In this document: positions 14,489 to 25,217 of the stretch, piece after piece
How the letters are laid out: each line of letters begins with the position of its first letter
Numbering within the stretch: the stretch's first letter is position 1
Source: Rugosibacter aromaticivorans
GTDB lineage: Bacteria > Pseudomonadota > Gammaproteobacteria > Burkholderiales > Rhodocyclaceae
Direction: 5' to 3'
Assembly (NCBI RefSeq): GCF_000934545.1
Contig: NZ_CP010554.1
Span: 2,852,001-2,916,000 of the forward strand
DNA: 64,000 nucleotides
Notes under the pieces: generated by a model
The model's database searches: none
What the model saw: only the letters and a program-made list of their open reading frames with translations
Told to the model about the DNA's origin: nothing
Translations under genes and position numbers: made by a program

Positions 14489-17400
14489 TTACTTGCCCAC
14501 GAAATTCACATGCACTCTCACCTCGACCATGTGCTCCTGCCGATCATCAACAAGGTAAATTACCTTATCGTGTCGTTCGACGCCATCAACTGTCACACTC
14601 GTCACAGCACTCGGTGCACCATCGCCAACACGCGCTTGCGAGACGGCGAGGTGGTACATCGTCTCCCGATACCGGTAGTGGATCTTGAACGCCTGCCAGT
14701 CGGCGGGCACACAGGGCACGAGATGCAGCTTGTCTCCCTCGAGTTTGAGTCCCAGCAGCGACTCCACGATAAGCCGGTACATCCAGCCGGCCGAGCCGGT
14801 ATACCAAGTCCATCCACCGCGGCCGGTGTGCGGTGCGAGCGCATAAACGTCGGCTGCCATCACGTACGGCTCCACCTTGTAGGTCGCGATGGCCTCCTGT
14901 GATTTCGTGTGGTTCACCGGGTTGATCATGGTCAGCAACTCCCAGGCGCGCGCGCGCTCGCCCAATGCGGCAAACGCCATGACCGTCCAGATCGCACCGT
15001 GGGTGTACTGCCCGCCGTTCTCCCGCACACCCGGCACATAGCCTCTGATGTAGCCGGGATTCAGGCTCGACTTGTCGAAGGGTGGATCGAGTAGTTGGAT
15101 AAGTGCGTGGTCGCGATGCACGAGTCGATCGTCCACCGCCTGCATGGCCAGGCGCGAACGCGCAAGGTTGCCCACCCCGTCGCCCGCCCCGGACAGCACA
15201 GACCAGCTCTGCGAGAGCGAATCGATCTGGCATTCCGTGTTGCCTGCAGAACCGAGCGGTGTGCCGTCGTCGAAGTAGCCGCGTCGGTACCATTCGCCAT
15301 CCCAGCCATGGCGCTCGAGGTCCTGGCGCAGCCGAATGCCCTCCGCTTTGCAACGCTCGGCAAAGACTGTGTCATCGTGCGCATAAGCCACCTCGGTGAA
15401 CTGCCTGAGCACTTCGCACAGGAAGAAGCCTAGCCAGACGCTCTCGCCTTTTCCCTGTATCCCTACCAGATTCATGCCGTCGTTCCAATCGCCAGAACCG
15501 ATCAGCGGCAGACCGTGTTCACCGAATCGCAGGCCGTGCAGGATGGCCTGCACGCAGTGCTGGTACAGGCTGGCTGCCTCAGCCGAGCGGCCGGGCAGGT
15601 CGTAGTAAGAATCGTCTTCCGGGTTGACCGGGCGGCCTTCCAGGAAGGACACAGGTTCATCCAGCACCCCTGTGTCCCCGCTGCTCGCCACATAGCGGCA
15701 TACCGCCAACGGCAACCAGAGGTAATCGTCCGAACAATGCGTGCGCACACCGCGGCCCGACGGCGGATGCCACCAGTGCTGGACATCCCCTTCCCGGAAC
15801 TGACGACTCGCGCACAGCAGCAGGTGCTCGCGCACCAGCCCGGGCTCGGCATGGATGAGCGCCATCACGTCCTGCAACTGGTCGCGGAAGCCGAAGGCGC
15901 CGCCCGATTGGTAGTAACCGCTGCGCGCCCAGACACGGCACACCAGAGTCTGGTACACCAGCCAGCCGTTGGTCAGCACATCGAGCGACGGATCAGGTGT
16001 TTCCACCTGCACCGCGCCGAGCGTGTGATCCCAATGCTGCCACACCGCTGCGAGCGCGCTACGGGCAGCCAAGGCACCGCGGAAGCGCTGTACGAGCTTG
16101 CCAGTGTCATCGGCGTTGCGCCCGACGCCGAGCCGGAAGACGATATCGCGTTCTTGCCCGTCGGCCAGATCGAAGCTTACCTGGATCGCGGCGCAGGGAT
16201 CCAGGCCAGCGCCCACCTTGCCGGAAAGCTGCGACCGATGCATGGCGGCCGGATTTTGCAGCGTGCCGTTGCGCCCGAGAAATTCGGCGCGGTCGCCGCT
16301 CAGATTACGCGTCGGTCCATCCACGTCGAAGAAGGCAACCCGATCGGCGAACTCCGAGTTGTAGGAGTTGCGCGCGTAGAGGGCGCCGCTCTTGGGGTCG
16401 ATTTCAGTGGTTATATGCATAGCTGATTTCGGCCGCAGATCCCCCAGCACCCATTCGACGTAGCCGGTCGCGGAGAGCTTGCGCAACCGGCCCGACTCAT
16501 TGCGCACTTTCAGCACCGAGAACTTGACAGCCGCATCCAGTGCCACGTAAATCCACAGCTCGGAGCGAATGCCGCCGCAGCTGTGCTCGAAGACGCTGTA
16601 GCCAAACCCGTGCCGGCTGACACAGGGCGTGGCGCTGCCCCTTGGCAGCGGTGTGGGCGACCAGAACTGGCCGCTCTCTTCATCGCGCAGGTACAGCGCT
16701 TCTCCGCTCGCATCGCTCACCGGGTCGTTGTGCCAGGGCGTGAGGCGAAATTCGTGCGCGTTCTCGCTCCAGGTGTACGCAACACCATTCTCCGAAACGA
16801 TAGTGCCGAAATGCGGATTCGCCAGCACGTTAACCCACGGCGCCGGGGTCATCTGACCGGGCGCTGTCGTGATGACGTACTCGCGCCCATCGGGGGTGAA
16901 TCCACCTAGTCCGTTGAAGAAAATCAGCTCACGTGATGGTAGCGTGGCATCGGCCGCCAGATCAGGACGCAGCGGTCGCGTCGGTGCGAACTGCGGCATT
17001 TGCTTGTCTATCGCAGTACGCCGATTGAGTTGCTCCGCCAGCGTTCCCCGGCCATCTGCAATAATGACGCGAGCGACCGACTGGAACAGGACGCGATCCT
17101 CGAGGGATATCTGCTCCGCCGGCCGCACAAAGATGCCACCCGGCCGATCCACCACGTGGGCTTCGATACCTGCGGCAATCAGCCCCATGATTTGCTCCTG
17201 AAGCAGTTGCCGATAGCCGCCCCGGTCTTCGTTCCAGATCACCATATCCACTGCCAGGCCCTTCAGGCGCCAGTAGGCATGTGCCTGAATGAGCTGGCGC
17301 ACCAACTCGATGTTGGCCGAGTCTGCGATCTGCAGCAGCACGATCGGCAGATCCCCGGAAACGGCATAGCCCCACAAGCCTGACTGCCCGCGGCGGTTCT

Positions 17401-20400
17401 GAGTGAGAACGGCCGCATCGGCGCGCAACGAGGAATGGGCGTAGATGATGAAGCTCGCCATCCGCCCGTACAGTTGTGCATCGGCCTCAGTGGCATTGAT
17501 CTGACGCAGCACAACCTGGCTGTGGGTCCACGTCAGATCGAAGACGCGATCAGCCAGACGCCGGTCATGGTACTTCTCGACCAGGCTCAAGGCCGCATCG
17601 CGGGTTTCTCCGACGCCGAACACCAGGTCGATCGTTGCCGTCTCGTCCGGTTCCAGTGTTATCGGACAACGGATCGCGACGATCGGATCCAGCACCGAGC
17701 CCTCACTGCCGAAGAGCGCCGCAGACTCGCGTAGTGCATGGGGAGCGGCGACGGTGTTGCCGCGACCGATGAAGCGCATGCGGTCCGTCTCATAAGAGAC
17801 CTCGCCGATGCTGGCGCCGTGCACCGCGATCAGGTGAAACATCCACGGCGCCGGTTCGTCGATAGAGCGCGGGCGGCGGGTGCACAGGATCGCGCACCGC
17901 TCCCGCATGATCTCGGTTTGCACGAAGAGATTGCTAAACGCCGGATGAAGCGCGTCTGCGGCCGGCGGTGCGATCACCACTTCCGCGTAACTCGTGACCT
18001 CGATCACTCTGCGGGTACGAGAGCGGTTGGTGATGCGCACACGGCGCAGCTCGATGTCGTCCTCCGGCGAAACGACAATCTCGGTATGGGTATCGAGATC
18101 GCCATCGCCAACCGTATCGCGACGCCGAAACTCCGCCCGCCCTTCCGAGAAGATCGCTTCGTAACTCGCCGGTCGCTTGAGCGTCGGCTGGCAGGCCGTT
18201 GACCACAACTCCCCGCTGTCCACATCGTGGATGTAGCAGAACGAACCCCAGTTGTCACTGGTACCGTCTTCGCGCCAGCGAGTAATGGCGAGATCCTTCC
18301 ATCGGCTGTAGCCGCCTCCCGCGTTGGTGACCATCACGTGGTATCGGCCGTTCGATAGCAACTGCACCTGGGGTGTCGGCGTATCGGGGCTGCTGAAAAC
18401 GCGAATTGGCGCCTGCGGCGCGACCGACGCCGCGTGTACATCGGAAAGTTGAGCCGTGTGCGAAAACAATGTCATCGCCTTGGGGATGCGCTCCTGGAGC
18501 AGCAGCAGGATTGCCTGGAACAGCGGCTCCGACTCGAAACGCCGCTGCATGGGCCGATCGAGAATCAGGTAGGCTAAAGCGAGCAGGCTCATACCCTGGT
18601 GATGGGACATGTAGGAGCGGACTACGGCATTCGATTCACCGCGTCGCTGCCGTGACAGCGTGTAGTCGATAGCTTCAAAGCAGCCGAATTTCCCGACGAA
18701 CCCCTCGGTGGCGAGTCGCTGCAGATTCAGGCATGCCTCCTCAGGCGCCACCATCAGCGCGAGCGCCGATGCATACGGTGCAATGACCAGGTCCTCGGCC
18801 AGTCCGCGCTTGAGTCCCAGTCCGGGCACACCGAACGCCCGGTACTGGTAATTGAGATGCACGTCGACCGTGTTGTAGCCGGATTCCGATATTCCCCAGG
18901 GGACGCCACGCTGCCGTCCGTACTCGATTTGCTTGGCCACCGCCGCCTTGTAGGTCTGGTCGAGCAATGTGTTCTCATAGGTCGGCATCACCAGGAGCGG
19001 CATCAGGTACTCGAACATCGAACCGCTCCACGACAGGAGAACCGGTTCGCCGCCGGTGCTGGTGAGCAGACGTCCCAGCGCGAACCAGCTTTCCTGCGGC
19101 AGCTTCCCCTGCGCAATCGCCACAAAACTGCACAACCTTGCCTCGGAGGCCAGCAGATCGTAGTAACCCGCATCGAGCCGGCGCTCGCCGACGTCGTACC
19201 CGATCGCCAACAGATGGCACGCCTTGTCGTACAGAAAGTCGTACGCCATGTTCGACATTTCGCTCGATTGCCGTGCGAGGCGCTCGATTTCCGCGATCCG
19301 TTGCGCAGCGCGGCGGCTGCCCTGGGTGATGAGCTGCCCAAGTTCGGTGAGCCAGGTGCGCTCTTCGGGCGCGGCGTTGCCGTCGAGTCGACGCGCTATG
19401 GCCGGCGAAAGCTCCGCATCGAGCCCTGCCAGTTCGCGCAGCGTCGGGATGACGATGCTGCCAACGCTACCGAGCAACTCGTCAAGGCCGCTCAACCCGG
19501 CAGGCGCGCCCTGCCACCCGACCCACGGGGCGAGAAAGCTCAGTTCGTCGAGGGCCCTGCGACATTGCCCGGCGAGCGCCTCCGCCCAGCCAGTCGCCTC
19601 GCTCTCGACAGCGTCCCCGATACTGCCAGCGACGTGCGTGATCAGGTCAGCGGCACCTGAAGCCAAGCGATCGAGGCAGACCCGGGCTGCCACAAGGGTG
19701 GTCGGCCGGGCATCGCAAATCGACTCGAGAAGGTTCTGAAACTCGCTCAGCGGAGCGGGGGAAACTGCGCCCGCGGTATCCGCGAGCAGCTTCAGTGTGT
19801 CACTCAAGCCCTCGAACAGTCGCCCCCCCACAATCGGGTCATCGGCAAGCGCGAGCAGCCCCGCACGCAAGGTCAGCAAATGGCCGGCGAAGTTGCCGCT
19901 GTCCACTGTCGAGATGTATAGCGGTGGCAGCGGCTGCAGAGTCTGCGTGTCATACCAGTTGTAGAAGTGCCCGCGGTACCGCTCCAGAGTGTCTATCGTG
20001 CGCAGGGTGTTCGCCGTGCGCTCGACGAGCTGTCCGGCCGGGATGTAGCCAAAGTCGTATGCCGACAGATTCGCCAGCAGCGCCAGCCCCATGTTGGTCG
20101 GCGACGTACGATGCGCGACTGCGGCAACGCGATACTCCTGGAAGTTGTCGGGCGGTAGCCAATGGTCTTCCGGGCCAACAAAGGTGTCGAAGAAGGCCCA
20201 GGTCCGGCGCGAAAGCGTGCGCAGAAAGAGCGTCTGCTCGACCGTCAGGATCGCCTTGCGACGAGCGAGCGGGCGGCTGATCCACCAAACGATGGCGGGT
20301 GAGGCAAACCACAGGAGCAGTATCGGCCCTGCCACCGCCAACACCGCCAGGTTCACTGCCACCAGATAGATCGCCACCGCAGCGGCGATAGCGGGGGCGG

Positions 20401-23350
20401 CCCACATCGACTGGAAAGAGGTGACGAGGCTGTTGCAGCCGCACCGGATCGACTCGCGATCCGCTTCGCTCGACGGATTCCATTCAAGCAGCCGTCTACG
20501 TGTGACCCGCATCCGCCAGGTCGTACGCGCGATGGCATCCAGACTGAACAACGCCTCGTAGGGAAGACAGGCGAGCTCGAATGCCAACTGCATGAAGTGG
20601 CGGGAAGCTGAGCGTGCCACAGCGGTGAGGTGCTGCCTCAGCAACACCTCACCCGGCTTGCGGAACATCTCGAGAATCAAGGCGCACAAGGAGGGAAGCA
20701 GCAGGATGCCCATCACCGACAAGGTCCACAACCAGGCCGGCGACAAGACTGTCCATCCCAGCAGCAACAGCAGTGTCAGTGCCGCAGGGGCGAGGCTGCG
20801 CCGCAGGTTGTCGAACAGCTTCCACTGCGACAGCATCGAGAGCGGATTCTTCTGACGAGCGTTGTCCCCCCCGGCGCCATCGTCTGCGCGGTTGCCAGGT
20901 ACGCGCCGACGCAGCCACCCCGCAAGCTGCCAATCGCCGCGAATCCAGCGGTAGCGACGGCTCATGTCGGCGCTGTAGCGCGCCGGGTAGTCCTCGTACA
21001 ACTGCACATCACTCAGCAGTCCCGCCCGCGCGTAACACCCCTCCAGCAGATCGTGACTGAGGATGCGATTATCGGGGAAGCGGCCACCAAGGGCTTGCTC
21101 GAATGCATCGACGTCGTAGATGCCCTTGCCAATGAACGAGCCTTCGCCGAACACGTCCTGGTAAACATCCGAGACGGCACGTGTATAGGGGTCAATGCCC
21201 GGCTCCCCACCGTATAGACGCGCATAGCGCGAGCGGTTCGTTCCCGGCAGGCTTACCGCCACGCGCGGCTGCAGAATACCGTAGCCCCCCGCGACACATC
21301 GCTTCGCTTCGTCGCACCAAGGACGATTCAGCGGATGCGCCATGGCGCCGACGAATTGACGTGCCGCATCGCGCGGTAGCTGCGTATCCGTGTCCAAAGT
21401 GATGACGTACTTCACGTTGGACAGAATGGCCGTGTTGCCAACGACGAGCGAAAAGGCATTGTTGGCACCCTTGTTGGCACCATCGCGCTCGCCACAGCGC
21501 AGCAGCGCGTTCAGGTCCGCCAGCTTGCCGCGCTTGCGTTCGTAGCCCATCCATATCCTTTCCTGCGGGTTCCAGCGGCGCGGACGATGGAAGAGGAAGA
21601 ACTTGTCATTTCTGGCTTGCCCGTCCTCGCTGCGGTACTTACCATTCAGCTCGTCAATTCTTGTTTGGGCCAGCTGCAGCAGCAGCCCGTCCTCGGACAG
21701 CGATTCTTCATGCGCGTCCAGAAAATCGGTCAATAGCCCAAAGTGCAGATTTTCATCGCGATTCGCCAGGAACCTGACTTCCAGCGACTCGACCAGATCC
21801 TCGACGTTCTGAGCACTAGCGAGCATGGTCGGGACTACCACCAGGGTGCGCCATTGCGGCGGGATTCCTGCGGAAAAATCCATTTTGGGCAGCGGATGGG
21901 GTGTCACCAGCAGAGTGGCCAGCCAGTTCACCAGCCCCACAGCCAGCTGACTGGCGGCCAGAAAGGAGACGCTGCCGACCAGCGCGATCACCCAATCTGG
22001 CACGCCGTCGGCATAGGCCGTCGCTACCAGGCCGCCACTTACGATCACGGCGATCAGCGCGATGGCGCCTGCATATAGAAACAATGGAAATCGCCCGCTC
22101 GCTCTGCGCACAGTCTCGGGGATGGAAAAGCGCGCCTGCGCCGTTCGTTCAAGCTCGCCCAGGCCGTCGCCGATCAGGTAGAAGCCCACGTGTGCCGACC
22201 GATCGCCGCTGCCTTGTGTCAGGGCCGCCTCGTGCGCCAGTTGGATCGCCTTGCGCGCCACCTCTCTTTCGGTCAGCGGGCCGCATTTCGCTATCCTTTC
22301 CACGACGTGCCGGTAGCGGTCGCGCGTAGCGAAATCCATCTGGCCGTAGACCCCGCCCGGGTCCTCCTGGAGTTTCTGCTCGACGACGCTCATCGTCTCG
22401 ACGAACTCGCGCCAGTTCATCGCGCCCAGGAACCGGAGACTGCCGATACTGTTACTGATGGAGACTTGGTCTGCCGCCTGCTGCTGGTTTTCCGACTGCA
22501 CCAACTGCTCGATCTTCAGGCCCGATTCGGACAATCGCTGTTCGATCCAGGTCAGCGGCAAAGCCAGCGCGGGACCCTGTCCCTGCAAACGGCGCGCAAG
22601 TTCCGCGACAAATGAGCCCGCCATGGGCGGACTCGACCGCGCCATGTCCGCGATCACCAGGATCAGACTCTTCGGATCCTTTTCGGCGGTTTCAGTCATC
22701 TGGTCCGCCCAGGAATCCGCCAGATCTCGCTCGGCCAGGCCAGCAGCGATCCACACGGCAACGCGACGGAGATTCTCGATGACTGCCAACCGCAGCATGA
22801 TGGGGATCGCCCACAACTCGCCAAGCTTGAGTGCGGTGACCGACTGGTAGGCGGCCACGAAACGGCCAAGATTTTCCGTGTCTACCCGCCCATCGCCGTG
22901 TGAGATCGTTTCCAGCGCAATGTCATACACTCGCGGTAGTCCGGCCGACGGTTCATGTGCCAGACGAGGCAGTTCCCGGCTGTAACCCTTCGGGAGGTGT
23001 CTCCTGGTTGTGCGGATATGCTCTTCAATGAGATAGAAGTTGTCGAGCAGCCATTCTCCAGCGGGCATGATCCGGCGCTTCGCGGTGACTGCCGTCTTCA
23101 ACAGGTTGCACGCTCCAACCAGCACGCTTTCGTTCGCTGCCAGCCGCGCCAAGAGCTGGTCCGGCGCGTATCCCGGCGCTAGATTGTGCGAGACCGCGAG
23201 AGCCCTGCCATGCTGCTCCATCTGGTCGGCGCTGAACAACTCGGATCGCAGCGGGAGCTCTTCGCCGGGTGAAATCCGTGGCCACCCGCTGTCGCGAAAT
23301 CGCGTCTTCAACTGTCGAAAATATCCGGTGAGCTTCGTGCCAGCGTTCAA
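14489..23350 (-). CDS. ndvB: Cyclic beta-1,2-glucan synthase (NdvB/ChvB type)
   Basis: About 2,950 residues, the usual size for NdvB. A TTG at 23350 with AAAGGAG eight bases upstream is the best start; a TTG at 23377 is possible and the first ATG is 43 codons further in. Order: N-terminal region; two or more membrane helices at about 420-470; GT84 glycosyltransferase with the metal-binding VITLDTDTQLPRD (about 655) plus SHDLLEGCYARAG and RRYRWIRGDWQ; further membrane helices near 850-895 and 980-1030; a glucoamylase-like segment; then two phosphorylase-type regions ending in a GH94 domain with GSGDWNDGMN (about 2620) and ENGGQYTHGAIW. It makes cyclic beta-1,2-glucan at the inner membrane from UDP-glucose, for osmoprotection of the periplasm. 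It follows the AI-2E-type gene by 64 bases, probably one operon. Confidence 0.93.
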   Translation of the reverse strand: MNAGTKLTGYFRQLKTRFRDSGWPRISPGEELPLRSELFSADQMEQHGRALAVSHNLAPGYAPDQLLARLAANESVLVGACNLLKTAVTAKRRIMPAGEWLLDNFYLIEEHIRTTRRHLPKGYSRELPRLAHEPSAGLPRVYDIALETISHGDGRVDTENLGRFVAAYQSVTALKLGELWAIPIMLRLAVIENLRRVAVWIAAGLAERDLADSWADQMTETAEKDPKSLILVIADMARSSPPMAGSFVAELARRLQGQGPALALPLTWIEQRLSESGLKIEQLVQSENQQQAADQVSISNSIGSLRFLGAMNWREFVETMSVVEQKLQEDPGGVYGQMDFATRDRYRHVVERIAKCGPLTEREVARKAIQLAHEAALTQGSGDRSAHVGFYLIGDGLGELERTAQARFSIPETVRRASGRFPLFLYAGAIALIAVIVSGGLVATAYADGVPDWVIALVGSVSFLAASQLAVGLVNWLATLLVTPHPLPKMDFSAGIPPQWRTLVVVPTMLASAQNVEDLVESLEVRFLANRDENLHFGLLTDFLDAHEESLSEDGLLLQLAQTRIDELNGKYRSEDGQARNDKFFLFHRPRRWNPQERIWMGYERKRGKLADLNALLRCGERDGANKGANNAFSLVVGNTAILSNVKYVITLDTDTQLPRDAARQFVGAMAHPLNRPWCDEAKRCVAGGYGILQPRVAVSLPGTNRSRYARLYGGEPGIDPYTRAVSDVYQDVFGEGSFIGKGIYDVDAFEQALGGRFPDNRILSHDLLEGCYARAGLLSDVQLYEDYPARYSADMSRRYRWIRGDWQLAGWLRRRVPGNRADDGAGGDNARQKNPLSMLSQWKLFDNLRRSLAPAALTLLLLLGWTVLSPAWLWTLSVMGILLLPSLCALILEMFRKPGEVLLRQHLTAVARSASRHFMQLAFELACLPYEALFSLDAIARTTWRMRVTRRRLLEWNPSSEADRESIRCGCNSLVTSFQSMWAAPAIAAAVAIYLVAVNLAVLAVAGPILLLWFASPAIVWWISRPLARRKAILTVEQTLFLRTLSRRTWAFFDTFVGPEDHWLPPDNFQEYRVAAVAHRTSPTNMGLALLANLSAYDFGYIPAGQLVERTANTLRTIDTLERYRGHFYNWYDTQTLQPLPPLYISTVDSGNFAGHLLTLRAGLLALADDPIVGGRLFEGLSDTLKLLADTAGAVSPAPLSEFQNLLESICDARPTTLVAARVCLDRLASGAADLITHVAGSIGDAVESEATGWAEALAGQCRRALDELSFLAPWVGWQGAPAGLSGLDELLGSVGSIVIPTLRELAGLDAELSPAIARRLDGNAAPEERTWLTELGQLITQGSRRAAQRIAEIERLARQSSEMSNMAYDFLYDKACHLLAIGYDVGERRLDAGYYDLLASEARLCSFVAIAQGKLPQESWFALGRLLTSTGGEPVLLSWSGSMFEYLMPLLVMPTYENTLLDQTYKAAVAKQIEYGRQRGVPWGISESGYNTVDVHLNYQYRAFGVPGLGLKRGLAEDLVIAPYASALALMVAPEEACLNLQRLATEGFVGKFGCFEAIDYTLSRQRRGESNAVVRSYMSHHQGMSLLALAYLILDRPMQRRFESEPLFQAILLLLQERIPKAMTLFSHTAQLSDVHAASVAPQAPIRVFSSPDTPTPQVQLLSNGRYHVMVTNAGGGYSRWKDLAITRWREDGTSDNWGSFCYIHDVDSGELWSTACQPTLKRPASYEAIFSEGRAEFRRRDTVGDGDLDTHTEIVVSPEDDIELRRVRITNRSRTRRVIEVTSYAEVVIAPPAADALHPAFSNLFVQTEIMRERCAILCTRRPRSIDEPAPWMFHLIAVHGASIGEVSYETDRMRFIGRGNTVAAPHALRESAALFGSEGSVLDPIVAIRCPITLEPDETATIDLVFGVGETRDAALSLVEKYHDRRLADRVFDLTWTHSQVVLRQINATEADAQLYGRMASFIIYAHSSLRADAAVLTQNRRGQSGLWGYAVSGDLPIVLLQIADSANIELVRQLIQAHAYWRLKGLAVDMVIWNEDRGGYRQLLQEQIMGLIAAGIEAHVVDRPGGIFVRPAEQISLEDRVLFQSVARVIIADGRGTLAEQLNRRTAIDKQMPQFAPTRPLRPDLAADATLPSRELIFFNGLGGFTPDGREYVITTAPGQMTPAPWVNVLANPHFGTIVSENGVAYTWSENAHEFRLTPWHNDPVSDASGEALYLRDEESGQFWSPTPLPRGSATPCVSRHGFGYSVFEHSCGGIRSELWIYVALDAAVKFSVLKVRNESGRLRKLSATGYVEWVLGDLRPKSAMHITTEIDPKSGALYARNSYNSEFADRVAFFDVDGPTRNLSGDRAEFLGRNGTLQNPAAMHRSQLSGKVGAGLDPCAAIQVSFDLADGQERDIVFRLGVGRNADDTGKLVQRFRGALAARSALAAVWQHWDHTLGAVQVETPDPSLDVLTNGWLVYQTLVCRVWARSGYYQSGGAFGFRDQLQDVMALIHAEPGLVREHLLLCASRQFREGDVQHWWHPPSGRGVRTHCSDDYLWLPLAVCRYVASSGDTGVLDEPVSFLEGRPVNPEDDSYYDLPGRSAEAASLYQHCVQAILHGLRFGEHGLPLIGSGDWNDGMNLVGIQGKGESVWLGFFLCEVLRQFTEVAYAHDDTVFAERCKAEGIRLRQDLERHGWDGEWYRRGYFDDGTPLGSAGNTECQIDSLSQSWSVLSGAGDGVGNLARSRLAMQAVDDRLVHRDHALIQLLDPPFDKSSLNPGYIRGYVPGVRENGGQYTHGAIWTVMAFAALGERARAWELLTMINPVNHTKSQEAIATYKVEPYVMAADVYALAPHTGRGGWTWYTGSAGWMYRLIVESLLGLKLEGDKLHLVPCVPADWQAFKIHYRYRETMYHLAVSQARVGDGAPSAVTSVTVDGVERHDKVIYLVDDRQEHMVEVRVHVNFVGK

Positions 23351-23414
23351 TTCAGGGGCTCCTTTCGAGGAAATCAAATCTCAACGCTGTGCATCGCGTT
23401 GAGCGAGGGGCCAC

Positions 23415-24587
23415 CTAGTCCCCTAGCAGCTCAGCCACTGACTCAAGTGGCTCGACATGTTGAGCTACTACTTTAACTATGACGATAATCGGAATGCTCA
23501 GCAGCATGCCCCAGACGCCCCACAGCCATGCCCCAAACAGCAGCGAAATGAACACGGCGGCCGTATTCATCTTGGCGATCCTGCCCGTCATCCAGGTGGT
23601 AACAAAGTACCCGACGACCGTGGCAATCACTAGCGCAGCCCCAGCAGCCAGCAACGCCATCGATAAGGTGTCGAACTGCATGAAAGCAGCCATGCCGATA
23701 CCGACGGCGGTGACGGTTGGACCGAAGTACGGGATAATGTGGAGCAGGCCTGCAGCTACTGCCCAGGCGCCGGCGCTTTCCAGACCGATCCAGCGCAACG
23801 TGATCCAGGTAAGCAGCCCCACCAGTATGTTGGTCGCCAAAAGCATGAACATGTAACGCTGGATGGATTCATTGATGCCATCAAGAATACGCACGGTGAT
23901 CTTTCTGTTCGACAACGAGGGCCCTGTGAGCCGTACCAACTTTCTCTTGTAAGTGTCACCGGAGAGCAAAAGAAAGAAAGTCAGGAAAAGCACCATGACT
24001 GTCTGACCAATCAGCACTGCGGCTCTTACGGAATTCGCCCAAAGGAAGTCGCCGAGTTTGAAGCCAGGTTGATCGATGACGATGCGCGTTGCCGGCTGTT
24101 TTGACATCGACACCACGCTAGCTGCCTTCTCAATCTGGTTCGCAGCGGTTTGCACCTTCTGCATGGTACTGGCCTGGCCTTTGCGCACACTCGCAAGGCC
24201 GACCGACAACTTGCCCACTGCTTCGGGCAACTGATCGAGTAGCGTCTGTATTTGCCCGCGCAACGAGTACGTCCCCAGGACGAGCGCGCACACGACACCC
24301 ACCATCACAAGACTGGCGCCCAGCACGCGCGGGATCCTGATTCGCTCGAGCCATACAACCAGGGGATTCAGCGTGTAGGCAAAGAGAATTCCGAGCAGAA
24401 GAGAAATGACAAAGCTCTGCGCCCATTCCAGCGCGAAGACCACAGCGACCGTAGCGAGGATAGGGAGCGCCAAGCCCCGCTCGACCCCGGGCGCTTGGAC
24501 TGTAGGCAGCAACGCAGCCGACTCAAGACCTGCAGGAGATTGATTGCCTGCCGGGGATTCCGCGCCAGGGGTTGCGATTGCTGCCAT
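23415..24587 (-). CDS. AI-2E family transporter
   Basis: 390 residues with the AI-2E/PerM layout. After a 40-residue N-terminal tail come two membrane helices (VAVVFALEWAQSFVISLLLG and a following one). A cytoplasmic/periplasmic helical region with LLDQLPEAVGKL follows, then a cluster of helices with the signature HIIPYFGPTVTAVGIG and FVTTWMTGRIAKMNTAAVFISLLFGAWLWG. Members export small molecules (AI-2 in TqsA, Na+/H+ exchange in some others); the substrate here cannot be told. It is the first gene of the probable operon with ndvB. A strong hairpin lies between it and the BON gene upstream. Confidence 0.9.
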   Translation of the reverse strand: MAAIATPGAESPAGNQSPAGLESAALLPTVQAPGVERGLALPILATVAVVFALEWAQSFVISLLLGILFAYTLNPLVVWLERIRIPRVLGASLVMVGVVCALVLGTYSLRGQIQTLLDQLPEAVGKLSVGLASVRKGQASTMQKVQTAANQIEKAASVVSMSKQPATRIVIDQPGFKLGDFLWANSVRAAVLIGQTVMVLFLTFFLLLSGDTYKRKLVRLTGPSLSNRKITVRILDGINESIQRYMFMLLATNILVGLLTWITLRWIGLESAGAWAVAAGLLHIIPYFGPTVTAVGIGMAAFMQFDTLSMALLAAGAALVIATVVGYFVTTWMTGRIAKMNTAAVFISLLFGAWLWGVWGMLLSIPIIVIVKVVAQHVEPLESVAELLGD

Positions 24588-24617
24588 CGGTAAGAATATG
24601 GGTGTTTGTGACTAAGC

Positions 24618-24657
24618 CCCCGCCACTGCCAGACCGTAAGGTCCGGCAGTGGCGGGG
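24618..24657 (-). terminator. Large GC-rich hairpin after the BON lipoprotein gene
   Basis: A 13-bp perfect stem (24618-24630 with 24645-24657, CCCCGCCACTGCC paired to GGCAGTGGCGGGG), extended inward by GGACC/GGTC. It starts eight bases past the BON gene stop and ends 30 bases before the transporter start. There is no U tract, so it may attenuate or protect transcripts rather than fully terminate. Confidence 0.65.
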
Positions 24658-24664
24658 ACATCGC

Positions 24665-24979
24665 TTATTTGATCCGCATGTCGTTCTTGACTGATTTCAC
24701 ACCGCGGACACCGCGTGCCACTTCGACTGCCTTACTCTCTGCGGTCTGCGAGCTCACGAAACCACTCAGTTGAACCACGCCTTTGAAGGTCTCGACGTTG
24801 ATCTCGGCAACTTTTAGCGTCGGCTCATCGAGTATCGCTGCCTTCACCTTGGTGGTGATAACGCTGTCGTCGACGTACTCGCCGGTTCCCTCCTGTGTCG
24901 TCGTGGATGCGCAACCCACGACGGATATTAGCGTAACAGCCAGGAAAAGTGCAGAAAAATACTTGGTAAGTTGTTTCAT
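24665..24979 (-). CDS. BON-domain lipoprotein
   Basis: 104 residues from the ATG at 24979 (GGAG ten bases upstream). The signal ends with VVGC, Cys23. The BON domain covers about residues 37-104: DDSVITTKVKAAILDEPTLK, INVETFKGVVQLSGFVSS and VRGVKSVKNDMRIK. BON proteins associate with phospholipid and support envelope integrity under stress. It is closely similar to the BON protein at 25764-26102 (DSVITTKIKAKL) and more distantly to that at 3517-3939. I see no dyad copy directly upstream. Confidence 0.9.
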   Translation of the reverse strand: MKQLTKYFSALFLAVTLISVVGCASTTTQEGTGEYVDDSVITTKVKAAILDEPTLKVAEINVETFKGVVQLSGFVSSQTAESKAVEVARGVRGVKSVKNDMRIK

Positions 24980-25217
24980 GATAAATATCTCCAATTTAAG
25001 TAAAACAGGACTTGTTGATGCGGGTTCAGACAATGTCATTTGCGTGTCATTCGCGCAAATTCCGGGGGAACGAAGCCCGTACGCCAAGTTGACAATTTAA
25101 TGACAGAACAGCCTAGTCAGAAGAGCTGGGGTAGGCGCAGGTGTACAACACAGACGACGACACCATCACACGGTACGACTAAATATCGAACGCACCCCTT
25201 CCGTGTCCGCAAAATAA

